Source of the DNA: Streptomyces sp. NBC_00433
GTDB taxonomy: Bacteria > Actinomycetota > Actinomycetes > Streptomycetales > Streptomycetaceae
Assembly (NCBI GenBank): GCA_036015235.1
Contig: CP107926.1
Location: forward strand, 7,608,001-7,672,000
Reading direction: 5' to 3'
Length of the DNA stretch: 64,000 nucleotides
The position numbers were made by a program, and so were the translations under genes. Below are positions 1-7,933 of the stretch, one piece after another (position 1 is the stretch's first letter; each line of letters opens with the position of its first letter). The notes under the pieces were generated by a model. That model had not been told where the DNA came from. It saw only the letters and a program-made list of their open reading frames with translations, and did not search any database.

Positions 1-415
1 AGGCGACCAGCTCCTCCACGGACGGCTCGGGCCCGAGCGCGTCGAGCTTGCCCTCAAGGACGTCGAGCTCTTCCGCGGGGATGCGGAGCGCCGCCATCGC
101 GGTGGCGGCGGGTTCCAGGATGCGGCGCACCGCCAGGAATTCCAGCACCGTGTCGTCGCGGTGGAAGTCCACCACGAAGCTCAGCGCTTCGAGCAGCAGC
201 TGCGGGTCGAGGCTGGTGACATATGTGCCGTCACCCTGGCGGACGTCGAGGATCCGGATCAGCGACAGGGCACGCACGGCCTCGCGCAGCGAATTGCGGG
301 ACAGGCCGAGTTCGGCCGCCAGTTCGCTCTCCTTGGGGAGGCGGTCGCCGGGCCGCAGGGCCCCGGAGACGATCATCTCCTTGATCTTCTCAATGGCCTC
401 GTCGGTGACCGCCAT
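1..415 (-). CDS. GntR/FadR-family transcriptional regulator (C-terminus cut by window edge)
   Basis: The first 138 residues are visible. An N-terminal winged helix (about residues 5-65, with the GntR signature around LSRNSLREAVRAL) is followed by the start of an FCD-type ligand domain (about residue 85 on), which places it in the FadR subgroup. These proteins are cytoplasmic dimers that repress operons for acid or sugar catabolism. The ATG start at 415 sits behind a purine-rich GGGGAGGG stretch. The gene runs off the left edge, so ligand and targets cannot be judged; it points away from the AraC gene on its right, about 100 bp apart. Confidence 0.85.
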   Translation of the reverse strand, partial: MAVTDEAIEKIKEMIVSGALRPGDRLPKESELAAELGLSRNSLREAVRALSLIRILDVRQGDGTYVTSLDPQLLLEALSFVVDFHRDDTVLEFLAVRRILEPAATAMAALRIPAEELDVLEGKLDALGPEPSVEELVA

Positions 416-514
416 CGCGCCCTCCCCATGTTCCGGTCCCGCAGCGCCGCCAGACCTCCGATGTATGGCCTCATTATGTGCCCGGAGAGCCCGATCACCT
501 AACGAAACGGGAAT

Positions 515-1312
515 TCAGCGACCGGCGTACCTGCTGGGCGGCGCGCCGACCGCGGCGGTGAAGTCCCGTGTCAGGTGCGCCTGGTCGGCGTAGCCGAGGT
601 CGGCCGCGAGGACGGCCCAGTCGATGCCGGCCCCCTCGTCGGCCCTGGCGGCGGCTTCGTGCAGCCGCGCCCGCCGCAGCACCCACTTCGGCGAAGCGCC
701 GACGTATTCGGCGAAGAGCCGCTGGAGCCGGCGTACCGGCATGTCCAGCTCTCGGGCAAGCTCGTCCACCCGGAAGAGCTGCGGGCTCGCGGTGATCGTC
801 TCGACGAGTTCGGCGACCTCGGCGACCTGCGGGTCCCGCGGCAGGCCGGGGAGCAGGCCGAGCAGGAAGCGGTCGGCCTGCGCGGCCATGTCCGCCAGGT
901 CGTCCAGCGCCAGGATCCGCCGGCCCACCTCGGCGACCCCGGGCCCGAAGACGCCGGCCGCCGGCACCGTACGGTCGGCGAGGTCGGCGACCGGGCCCTG
1001 CGCGAAGGGCCGGAAGGCGCCTGGCCGGAATTTCACCCCGAAGACCTGCCCCGCACCTTCCAGGCGCCGCACGAAGACCCCGCGCTGCACCCCGTAGACC
1101 GTCGGCCCGTGCGGCTCGAAGACCAGGTGCACGTTCGGGTGCGCGAGCACCTTCTGCTCGTAGGGGTCGCGGCCGCGCAGGTCCCAGCGGGGATTCCAGT
1201 AGAAGTCGACCAGGCCGGCGAGGCCGGGCGCCGGGGCCTGCTGCCGCACGTCGAGGAGGCCTGCCGCCCGGTCCGGCCGCAGCACCCCGCGGCCCAAGCC
1301 GTGCCTGCTCAT
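515..1312 (-). CDS. AraC-family transcriptional regulator
   Basis: 265 residues. The N-terminal two thirds is the sensor-like domain found in many actinobacterial AraC regulators (start near residue 1, PHGPTVYGVQRG about residue 70). The C-terminal ~100 residues form the double helix-turn-helix of the AraC family, with the second recognition region at DLGYADQAHLTRDFTAAVG and the usual PSRY end. The ligand is unknown. It is divergent from the MDMPI-like gene at 1380, with only 67 bp between the two starts, so it is a candidate regulator of that gene and its coupled nucleotidyltransferase; this is inference from position. Confidence 0.88.
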   Translation of the reverse strand: MSRHGLGRGVLRPDRAAGLLDVRQQAPAPGLAGLVDFYWNPRWDLRGRDPYEQKVLAHPNVHLVFEPHGPTVYGVQRGVFVRRLEGAGQVFGVKFRPGAFRPFAQGPVADLADRTVPAAGVFGPGVAEVGRRILALDDLADMAAQADRFLLGLLPGLPRDPQVAEVAELVETITASPQLFRVDELARELDMPVRRLQRLFAEYVGASPKWVLRRARLHEAAARADEGAGIDWAVLAADLGYADQAHLTRDFTAAVGAPPSRYAGR

Positions 1313-1379
1313 GGGCCCAGCCTATGCCGTGTCGCGTTTGTTCAAGACGGGCCGCGGGGCGCTGCGTAGCGTCGTGGGC

Positions 1380-1943
1380 ATGAACTTCCACGCAGAGATC
1401 GCCGACAGCGCGCGGGAGGCGGCCCGTATCGCCGCCGGGGTCGGACAGGACCGGCTCGGCGGGCCCACGCCCTGCCCCGACTACGACACCCGCGCCCTGG
1501 TCAACCACCTGGTCGCCTACACAGGGATCGGCATGGAGCTGCGGGCCAGGCGCGAGCCGCACCCCGAGGACCTCGCCACCCGGGACTTCACCGCCGATCC
1601 GCGGTGGGCGGCGCAATATGCCGAGCAGCTGGACCGGTCGGTCGCCGCCTGGGCGGACCCGGCCGTCTGGGAGGGCGAGATCAACTCCACGCCGGCCGAC
1701 GGTGTGGCCGCCATGCTCTTCCTCGAACTGTGCCTGCACGGCTGGGACCTGGCCAAGGCCAGCGGGCAGGACTACCGGGTCGCCGACGCCACCGCGGAGC
1801 GGTTGCTCGCCTCGGTGCGCGAATACGCTGAGATGTACCGCGAGTACAAGGGCTTCGGCGAGCCGGTGGAGGTCCCGGCGGCCGCGGGCGACGTGGAAAC
1901 CGCTGTCGCCCTGTCCGGTCGCGACCCATACTGGGCCGGATGA
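1380..1943 (+). CDS. TIGR03086-type metal-binding protein (mycothiol-maleylpyruvate isomerase-like, DinB fold)
   Basis: 187 residues. It carries the N-terminal motif PTPCPDYDTRALVNHL and the later LELCLHGWDLA, which holds histidine metal ligands of the DinB/MDMPI four-helix bundle. Family members are cytoplasmic proteins thought to bind a divalent metal and in some cases act as mycothiol-dependent transferases; the substrate here is unknown. An in-frame ATG lies at 1311, but it would run back over the AraC start, so ATG 1380 (MNFHAEIADSARE) was chosen. The stop overlaps the next start as ATGA, indicating translational coupling to the nucleotidyltransferase. Confidence 0.82.
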   Translation: MNFHAEIADSAREAARIAAGVGQDRLGGPTPCPDYDTRALVNHLVAYTGIGMELRARREPHPEDLATRDFTADPRWAAQYAEQLDRSVAAWADPAVWEGEINSTPADGVAAMLFLELCLHGWDLAKASGQDYRVADATAERLLASVREYAEMYREYKGFGEPVEVPAAAGDVETAVALSGRDPYWAG

Positions 1944-2698
1944 TCCAACACGACCTCGTCTCCGCGGTGAGGCAGTTGTGCCGCGCGGACCCCGGCGTCC
2001 GCGCGGCCCTGATGTACGGCTCGTTCGCGGCCGGGCAGGGCGACGAGCACAGCGACATCGAGTTCTGGCTGTTCTTCGACCCCGCCGCCCGCGCCGCGCT
2101 CGACCCGGCCGCCTGGTGCGCGGAGGTCGCGCCGGTGAATCTGGTGGTGCGCAACGAGTTCGGCACCCATGTCGCCTTCTTCCCCGGCCCTGTGCGGGGC
2201 GAATTCCACTTCGCCACGACCGGCGACATCGGCTCGGTCGCCGACTGGCCGGCCCGCGGCGCCGCGGTCGACGCGATGGTGGTGGTCGACAGGGACGGGC
2301 GGCTCGCCCCGGTGCTCGCCGGGCTGCCCGAGCACCCGGCGATCCCCGGCGACCCGGCGGAGATCGCCGACCTGTGCGGCAGGTTCGCCAACTGGCTGGT
2401 GCTCGCCCTGCACGTGACGGCCCGCGGCGAGCTGCTGCGGGCCCGCGACGCGCTGGGGCACGCCGCCCGCCACCTGCTGTGGATGGCCAGGCTCGCCGAG
2501 GACAGCACCGCCCACTGGCTGACCCCGTCCCGCGCCGCCGAGGCCGAACTGCCCGCCCGTACGGTCGCGGCCGTCGCCGAGTCCTCCCCGGCGTCGCTGT
2601 GGCGCGAGGGCCGCGAGCGCTGGCTGGCCCTGCTGGCCGCGGCCGGCGGCGAACCGCCGGCCGCGCTCTTCGCCGAACTGGACCGGCTGACCGCGTAA
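1940..2698 (+). CDS. Nucleotidyltransferase resembling lincosamide nucleotidyltransferases (Lnu(B)/Lnu(F) type)
   Basis: 252 residues. The N-terminus has the polymerase-beta nucleotidyltransferase signature MYGSFAAGQGDEHSDIEF (about residues 24-41), in which the GS pair and the acidic D-x-E pair bind the nucleotide and metals. After it come W...EVAP, NEFGTHVAFF and RGEFHF, blocks I recall from the Lnu(B)/Lnu(F) enzymes that adenylylate clindamycin and lincomycin. The C-terminal half is helical (RDALGHAARHLLWMARLAE). The gene starts within the stop of the MDMPI-like gene (ATGA overlap) and converges on glpD 13 bp away. Lincosamide as substrate is inference; another small hydroxylated substrate is possible. 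Confidence 0.7.
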   Translation: MIQHDLVSAVRQLCRADPGVRAALMYGSFAAGQGDEHSDIEFWLFFDPAARAALDPAAWCAEVAPVNLVVRNEFGTHVAFFPGPVRGEFHFATTGDIGSVADWPARGAAVDAMVVVDRDGRLAPVLAGLPEHPAIPGDPAEIADLCGRFANWLVLALHVTARGELLRARDALGHAARHLLWMARLAEDSTAHWLTPSRAAEAELPARTVAAVAESSPASLWREGRERWLALLAAAGGEPPAALFAELDRLTA

Positions 2699-2711
2699 GG
2701 CGCCTACCGGG

Positions 2712-4322
2712 TCAGTCGCCCACGGCCAGCAGCCGCTCCACCCGCGCCCGTATCTCCGGGGTGTCCAGGCCGCGGATCGTGAGCGTCGTACGCCGCCGCA
2801 GGACGTCGTCCACGCCCTGCGCCCACTCGTGGTCGCGCGCGTAGACGACCTGCGCCCATATCTCCGGCGCGTCCGGGTGGATGCGGGCGGCCAGCGCCGG
2901 GTCCTCGGCGGCCAGCCGGGCGATGTCGAAGGCCAGCGATCCGTAGTGCCCCGCCAGGTGCCTGGCGGTGTCGGGTGCCATCCGCGGGCCCGGGACACCC
3001 GCGTCGGCCTGCAGGCGGTGGGCGACCGCGCCCCGGCTGGCGAAACCGGGCAGCGGCGCCCGGCGCGGCAGCGACGACATCGGCTCCATGCCGTCGGCCA
3101 GCGGGTGGCCCGGCAGTTCGGCCAGCTTGTTCATCACCGTGCGGCCGATGTGCCGGAAGGTCGTCCACTTGCCGCCCGCGACCGACAGCATCCCGCCGCG
3201 GCCCTCGGTGACCACCGTCTCGCGCTTGGCCTTCGCGGTGTCGCCGGGGCCGCCCGGCAGCACCCGCAGCCCCGCGAAGGCGTAGGTGATCAGGTCCCTG
3301 GACAGCTGCTGGTCGCGGACCGACAAGGCGGCCTCGTCCAGGATCTGCGCGGTGTCCGCCTCGGTGACCCGCACGTCGGCCGGGTCGCCCTCGTAGACCT
3401 CGTCGGTGGTGCCCAGCAGCAGCATGTCCTCCCACGGCAGGGCGAAGGTGATGCGGTACTTGTCGATCGGGGTGGCCAGCGCCGCCCGCCAGGGCGCGGT
3501 GCGGCGCAGCACCAGGTGGGCGCCCTTGGACAGCCGGATCGACGGGTCGGCCGCCGGGTCCTCCATCCGCCGCAGCCGGTCCACCCACGGCCCGGTGGCG
3601 TTGAGCACCAGCCGGGCGTCCACCCCGAAGTCCGTGCCGTCGATCCGGTCCCGCAGCTCGGCCCCGGTGACCCGGCCGCGGGTGAAGCGCAGCCCGGTCA
3701 CCTCGGCGTGGTTGAGCACGGTCGCGCCCGCGTCCACCGCGGCTCTGACCGTCATCAGGGCCATCCGGGCGTCGTTCATCTGCCCGTCCTCGTAGACCGC
3801 GACCGCCCGCAGGTCGTCGGTGCGCAGCTCGGGCACCTCGCGGGCGGCCTTCGACGGGCTGATCACATGCCCGACGCCGTCCCTGAAGGCGGACAGCGCC
3901 GAATAGGCGAAGACGCCCGCGCCGAGCTTGGCGGCGCCGTGCGGGCCGCCCTTGTAGACCGGCAGGTAGAAGGTCAGCGGATTGGCCAGGTGCGGCGCCA
4001 CGTCCCGGGACACCGCACGCCGCTCGAGGTGGTTCTCGGCGACCAGCCGCACCGCGCCGGTCTGCAGATAGCGCAGCCCGCCGTGCAGCAGCTTGGAGGA
4101 CGCCGAGGAGGTGGCGCCGGCGAAGTCGCCGGCGTCCACCATCGCCACCCGCAGGCCCGACTGCGCGGCGTGCCAGGCGGTGGTGATGCCCAGGATGCCG
4201 CCGCCGATCACCAGCAGGTCGTATGTGGCGCGGCCGAGCAGGTCCCGGGTCTCGGCCCGTCCCGGGTTCGCGCCGGCAGTCGGATGCGTCCCCGGTGCGG
4301 GGGCGCTCTGCGGGGTGGTCAT
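2712..4322 (-). CDS. glpD: Glycerol-3-phosphate dehydrogenase (FAD-dependent)
   Basis: 536 residues. It oxidises sn-glycerol-3-phosphate to dihydroxyacetone phosphate at the membrane, passing electrons to quinone. The FAD-binding Rossmann motif LLVIGGGILGITTAW lies at about residues 36-50, followed by the family motif SSKLLHGGLRYL (about 75-86). The C-terminal helical domain (HYGSLAFDIARLA...RDHEWAQGVDDVLRRRTTL) is typical of GlpD. The N-terminus has about 30 extra low-complexity residues before the Rossmann fold. It is last in the glpF-glpK-glpD operon, starting 10 bp after glpK, matching the gyl operon known from Streptomyces coelicolor. Confidence 0.97.
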   Translation of the reverse strand: MTTPQSAPAPGTHPTAGANPGRAETRDLLGRATYDLLVIGGGILGITTAWHAAQSGLRVAMVDAGDFAGATSSASSKLLHGGLRYLQTGAVRLVAENHLERRAVSRDVAPHLANPLTFYLPVYKGGPHGAAKLGAGVFAYSALSAFRDGVGHVISPSKAAREVPELRTDDLRAVAVYEDGQMNDARMALMTVRAAVDAGATVLNHAEVTGLRFTRGRVTGAELRDRIDGTDFGVDARLVLNATGPWVDRLRRMEDPAADPSIRLSKGAHLVLRRTAPWRAALATPIDKYRITFALPWEDMLLLGTTDEVYEGDPADVRVTEADTAQILDEAALSVRDQQLSRDLITYAFAGLRVLPGGPGDTAKAKRETVVTEGRGGMLSVAGGKWTTFRHIGRTVMNKLAELPGHPLADGMEPMSSLPRRAPLPGFASRGAVAHRLQADAGVPGPRMAPDTARHLAGHYGSLAFDIARLAAEDPALAARIHPDAPEIWAQVVYARDHEWAQGVDDVLRRRTTLTIRGLDTPEIRARVERLLAVGD

Positions 4323-4332
4323 GAGTAGTACC

Positions 4333-5889
4333 TCAGTCCTCGTCTTCGTCCAGCCAGCCCATGGAGGACTGCACTGCCTTGAGCCACTGCTTGTATTCCT
4401 TCTCGCGCTGGCCGGCGTCCATCTGCGGGGTCCACTCGGCCGCGCGCTTCCAGTTGGCCCGCAGGGCCTCGACGTCCGGCCAGAAGCCGACCGCCAGACC
4501 TGCCGCGTAGGCCGCGCCCAGTGCGGTGGTCTCGGCGACCATCGGGCGCACCACCGGCACGTCCAGGAAGTCCGAGAGGGTCTGCATGAGCAGGTTGTTC
4601 GACGTCATGCCGCCGTCCACCTTCAGGGTGGTGACCTCGGTGCTGGAGTCCTTGAACATCGCGTCGGCGATCTCCCTGGTCTGCCAGGCGGTCGCCTCCA
4701 GCACGGCCCGCGCGATGTGCGCCTTGGTCACGTACCGCGTCAGTCCGGCGATCACCCCGCGCGCGTCGGAGCGCCAGTGGGGGGCGAAGAGGCCGGAGAA
4801 GGCCGGTACGAAGTAGGCGCCGCCGTTGTCCTCCACCGACGAGGCCAGCGTCTCGATCTCGGGGGCGGTGCTGATCAGGCCCATCTGGTCGCGCATCCAC
4901 TGGACCAGCGCGCCGGTCACCGCGATGGAGCCTTCGAGGGCGTAGACCGGCTTGGCGTCGCCGATCCGGTAGCCGACGGTGGTGATCAGGCCCGCGTAGG
5001 AGTTCACGGGGGTCTCACCGGTGTTCATCAGCATGAACGTGCCGGTGCCGTAGGTGGATTTCGCCTCGCCCACCGCGAAGCAGGTCTGGCCGAACAGCGC
5101 GGCCTGCTGGTCGCCGAGCGCGGAGGCCACCGGGACGGCGTCCAGGCCGGCGACGTCGGTGGTGCCGTAGACCTCGGAGGACGACCTGATCTCCGGCAGG
5201 ACCGACATCGGGACGCCGATGGACTCGCAGATCTTCGCGTCCCACTGGAGGGTCTTGAGGTCCATCAGCAGGGTCCTGGAGGCGTTGGTGACGTCGGTGA
5301 CGTGCTTGCCGCCGTTCACGCCGCCGGTGAGGTTCCAGATCACCCAGGAGTCCATCGTGCCGAACAGGAGGTCGCCGCGCTCGGCCCGCTCCCGCAGCCC
5401 GTCGACATTGTCGAGCAGCCAGCGGACCTTCGGCCCGGCGAAGTACGACGCGAGCGGCAGCCCGGTCTGGCGCCGGAAGCGGTCCTGGCCGACGTTGCGG
5501 CCCAGCTCCCTGCACAGCGCGTCGGTGCGGGTGTCCTGCCAGACCAGCGCGTTGTGCACCGGCTCGCCGGTGTTCTTGTCCCACAGCATCGTGGTCTCGC
5601 GCTGGTTCGTGATGCCGATCGCCTTGACGTCGGACGGGGTGAAGCCGGCGATGTCCTGGCCGGCCTTGGTGATGGCGCCGCCGACCACCTCCTGGACGTT
5701 CGTCCAGATCTCGGCGGCGTCGTGCTCGACCCAGCCCGGCTTCGGGAAGATCTGCTCGTGCTCCTTCTGGTCGACGGCGACGATCCGGCCGTCGCGGTCG
5801 AAGATGATGCAGCGGCTCGATGTGGTGCCCTGGTCGATCGCCGCGATGAAGGGTCCTGTGCCGTGGCTGCTGCTGGGCGTGTCGGTCAT
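4333..5889 (-). CDS. glpK: Glycerol kinase
   Basis: 518 residues. It phosphorylates glycerol entering through GlpF to glycerol-3-phosphate with ATP. The FGGY-kinase phosphate-1 motif AAIDQGTTSSRCIIFD is at about residues 16-31. The glycerol-binding region follows with ITNQRETTMLWD and VWQDTR, and the second ATP-binding segment has TYGTGTFMLMNTG and DGGMTSNNLLMQ. The reading frame stays open far upstream, but ATG 5889 is the start because GAGGAG lies just before it and the family N-terminus begins there. It lies between glpF (62 bp upstream) and glpD (10 bp downstream). Confidence 0.98.
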   Translation of the reverse strand: MTDTPSSSHGTGPFIAAIDQGTTSSRCIIFDRDGRIVAVDQKEHEQIFPKPGWVEHDAAEIWTNVQEVVGGAITKAGQDIAGFTPSDVKAIGITNQRETTMLWDKNTGEPVHNALVWQDTRTDALCRELGRNVGQDRFRRQTGLPLASYFAGPKVRWLLDNVDGLRERAERGDLLFGTMDSWVIWNLTGGVNGGKHVTDVTNASRTLLMDLKTLQWDAKICESIGVPMSVLPEIRSSSEVYGTTDVAGLDAVPVASALGDQQAALFGQTCFAVGEAKSTYGTGTFMLMNTGETPVNSYAGLITTVGYRIGDAKPVYALEGSIAVTGALVQWMRDQMGLISTAPEIETLASSVEDNGGAYFVPAFSGLFAPHWRSDARGVIAGLTRYVTKAHIARAVLEATAWQTREIADAMFKDSSTEVTTLKVDGGMTSNNLLMQTLSDFLDVPVVRPMVAETTALGAAYAAGLAVGFWPDVEALRANWKRAAEWTPQMDAGQREKEYKQWLKAVQSSMGWLDEDED

Positions 5890-5951
5890 GGTGTGCTCCT
5901 CGTCGGGTCTGCGCTCGGTGGTCCGGCTGACGACAGTGGTCCCGTACGGCT

Positions 5952-6740
5952 CTATGTGAACGCGAGCCGGTAAAGTCCGCCCGCGATAGCGGCGCCGGCC
6001 AGCGGGCCCACCACCGGGATCCACGCGTAGCTCCAGTCGGAACCGCCCTTGTTCGGCAGCGGCAGCAGGCTGTGCACGATCCGCGGGCCGAGATCCCGGA
6101 AGGGATTGATCGCGTAGCCGGTGGGCCCTCCGAGTGACAGACCCAGTCCTACGACGATCAGCGCCGTGAGCAGGATGCCCATTCCATTCTCCGCCAGACC
6201 GGCCGTCATGCCCTGCGTAAGGATGAAGAGCACCAGGACGGCGGTGGCGACGGCCTCGGTGAGCAGGTTCTGCAGCGGATTGCGGATCTCCGGGCCGGTG
6301 GCGAAGACCCCGAGCACCGGGCCGCCGGGCTGGGCCTTGTTCCCGGTGGCGGGACCCGCCGGGTCGGCGTCCAGGCCCGCGAGGACCTCCGGGTCGGTCA
6401 GATGGGCCTGGAACTGCCCCAGGTAGGCGACCCAGACCAGAAAAGCACCGATGAGTGCGCCGATCAGCTGACCCAGCAGGTAGTAGGGCACCTTCGACCA
6501 CTCGCCGGTCTTGATCGCGATACCCAGCGTGACCGCGGGGTTCAGATGCCCGCCGGAGTAGCCGTTGGCTATGTAGGCGCCGCCCAGGACGGCGAATCCC
6601 CAGCCGAAGGTGATCGCCAGCCAACCGGCGTCCCTGGCCTTGGACCGTTTGAGTGTCACGGCGGCGCAGACGCCGCCGCCGAGCAGGATGAGCACGGCGG
6701 TACCGAATAGCTCGCCGATGACGATATGGCCGTTGGACAC
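5952..6740 (-). CDS. glpF: Glycerol uptake facilitator (aquaglyceroporin, MIP family)
   Basis: 262 residues, six predicted membrane helices and two half-helices. The first MIP motif is canonical (GGHLNPAVTLG, NPA at residues 67-69). The second is GYAINPFRDLGPR, so the usual NPA is NPF there, while the arginine and LGPR of the glycerol-selective filter are kept. GTG 6740 is the start, preceded by AAGGGAG. It is the first gene of the glpFKD operon. The 203-bp gap to gylR holds a perfect 13-bp palindrome that is the likely GylR operator. Confidence 0.96.
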   Translation of the reverse strand: MSNGHIVIGELFGTAVLILLGGGVCAAVTLKRSKARDAGWLAITFGWGFAVLGGAYIANGYSGGHLNPAVTLGIAIKTGEWSKVPYYLLGQLIGALIGAFLVWVAYLGQFQAHLTDPEVLAGLDADPAGPATGNKAQPGGPVLGVFATGPEIRNPLQNLLTEAVATAVLVLFILTQGMTAGLAENGMGILLTALIVVGLGLSLGGPTGYAINPFRDLGPRIVHSLLPLPNKGGSDWSYAWIPVVGPLAGAAIAGGLYRLAFT

Positions 6741-6771
6741 AGCGACTCCCTTGTCACAATCCGTCCGGTGT

Positions 6772-6784
6772 TCGACATTGTCGA
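6772..6784. promoter_or_regulatory. Putative GylR operator upstream of glpF
   Basis: The 13-bp sequence TCGACATTGTCGA is a perfect palindrome (6-bp arms around one central T), 32 bp upstream of the glpF start. A near-identical site lies upstream of gylR (7760-7774), where the core CATTGTCGA is repeated. Co-occurrence at the two expected GylR targets supports the call; binding is inferred. Confidence 0.65.
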
Positions 6785-6943
6785 TCGCAGGACGAGAGTT
6801 TTCTCCCCTTGGGTTACGCAGGTCAAGAGGGATGTGACGCATAACTCGCCGGAGGCGGGAGAGCCCGCGCGGCCGGCCGGGCAGGCGGAAGCCGCCCGGC
6901 GGGAGGGGTGGGAGCCACCGGGCGGGCAAGGGCGGGGCAGGCC

Positions 6944-7708
6944 CTAGAAGCGTCCTGCGCCCAGATCGCGGGAGACGGCCCGGGCGCAGTCCCGTACCGC
7001 CGCCACCAGGCGGGGCTGGATGCCGTCGGCGTCGCAGACGCGCTCCACCGCGCCGGTCACGCCCACCGCGCCCACCGGCATCCGCCGCCGGTCGTAGACG
7101 GGCGCCGCGACCGACGCCACGCCGTCCCAGGTCTCCTCCAGGTCCGCGCCCCAGCCGCGGGCCCGGGTCAGGTCCAGCAGCGACTCGAAGTCGGCGGCGC
7201 CGGTCACCGTACGGTTGGTCAGCGCCGCCAGCTCGCCCTCCGCGACCTCGTTGTGCGCCACCGGGTCGAAGGCCGAGAGCACCTTGCCCAGCGCGGTGCT
7301 GTGCAGCGGCTGCATCGCCCCGACCTCCAGGACCTGCCGGCCGTCGTCCGGGCGGAAGACGTGGTGCACGATGAGCACCCCGTGCTGGTGCAGCACCCCC
7401 AGATACGCCGCCTCGCCGCTTGACCTGGCCAGGTCGTCGGTCCACACCAGCGCGCGGGCCCGCAGCTCGTGCACGTCCAGATAGCTGTTGCCCAGCCGCA
7501 GCAGCTCCGCGCCCAGCTGGTACTTGCCCGACACCGGCTCCTGCTCCACGAAGCCCTCCTGCTGCAAGGTGCGCAGGATGCCGTGCGTGGTGCCCTTGGC
7601 CAGGCCCAGCGACGACGCGACGTCCGACAGGCCCAGCCGCCGCTCACCCCCGGCCAGCAGCCGCAGAACCGCGGCCGCGCGCTCCAGCGACTGGATCGAA
7701 CCGGGCAT
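6944..7708 (-). CDS. gylR: IclR-family glycerol operon regulator
   Basis: 254 residues, the usual length of GylR. An N-terminal winged helix (about residues 5-60; LGLSDVASSLGLAKGTTHGILRTL) is followed by the IclR effector domain (about 75-250; LHSTALGKVLSAF, GVASVAAPVYD, VGAVGVTG). In S. coelicolor GylR represses the glycerol operon and itself and is relieved by glycerol or glycerol-3-phosphate. It lies immediately upstream of glpFKD in the same orientation. ATG 7708 was chosen because a GGAG lies at the right spacing and the frame upstream has no domain content. An operator-like palindrome sits 52 bp before the start. Confidence 0.95.
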   Translation of the reverse strand: MPGSIQSLERAAAVLRLLAGGERRLGLSDVASSLGLAKGTTHGILRTLQQEGFVEQEPVSGKYQLGAELLRLGNSYLDVHELRARALVWTDDLARSSGEAAYLGVLHQHGVLIVHHVFRPDDGRQVLEVGAMQPLHSTALGKVLSAFDPVAHNEVAEGELAALTNRTVTGAADFESLLDLTRARGWGADLEETWDGVASVAAPVYDRRRMPVGAVGVTGAVERVCDADGIQPRLVAAVRDCARAVSRDLGAGRF

Positions 7709-7759
7709 CGCATGCACTCCAGGGACGGAAATGGACGGACATCGGGGAAACGGGGGGTG

Positions 7760-7774
7760 GTCGGCATTGTCGAC
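7760..7774. promoter_or_regulatory. Putative GylR autoregulatory operator
   Basis: GTCGGCATTGTCGAC is a 15-bp palindrome with one mismatch (7-bp arms around a central T), 52 bp upstream of gylR. It shares CATTGTCGA with the perfect palindrome before glpF. It lies in the divergent gylR/metH region, so an effect on metH cannot be excluded but is not expected. Confidence 0.55.
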
Positions 7775-7933
7775 CCTCATCATCGCAGAGACGAGTCTCG
7801 CACCACTCGTCCGCCCTTCGGAATGCCTTCGAGTCGCGGCACCCCTGGCGGCTACTCTGGCGTGGTGTGCGTTCCGCCCCTCGCGGGCGGACGGCGCATA
7901 GCCGACAGCCGTCGCATCCCAGGGAGCATCTCC

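Noticed and set aside
7775..7933. Possible cobalamin riboswitch before metH
   Set aside because: The leader is short and shows no B12-box-like or adenosylcobalamin riboswitch elements that I can recognise.
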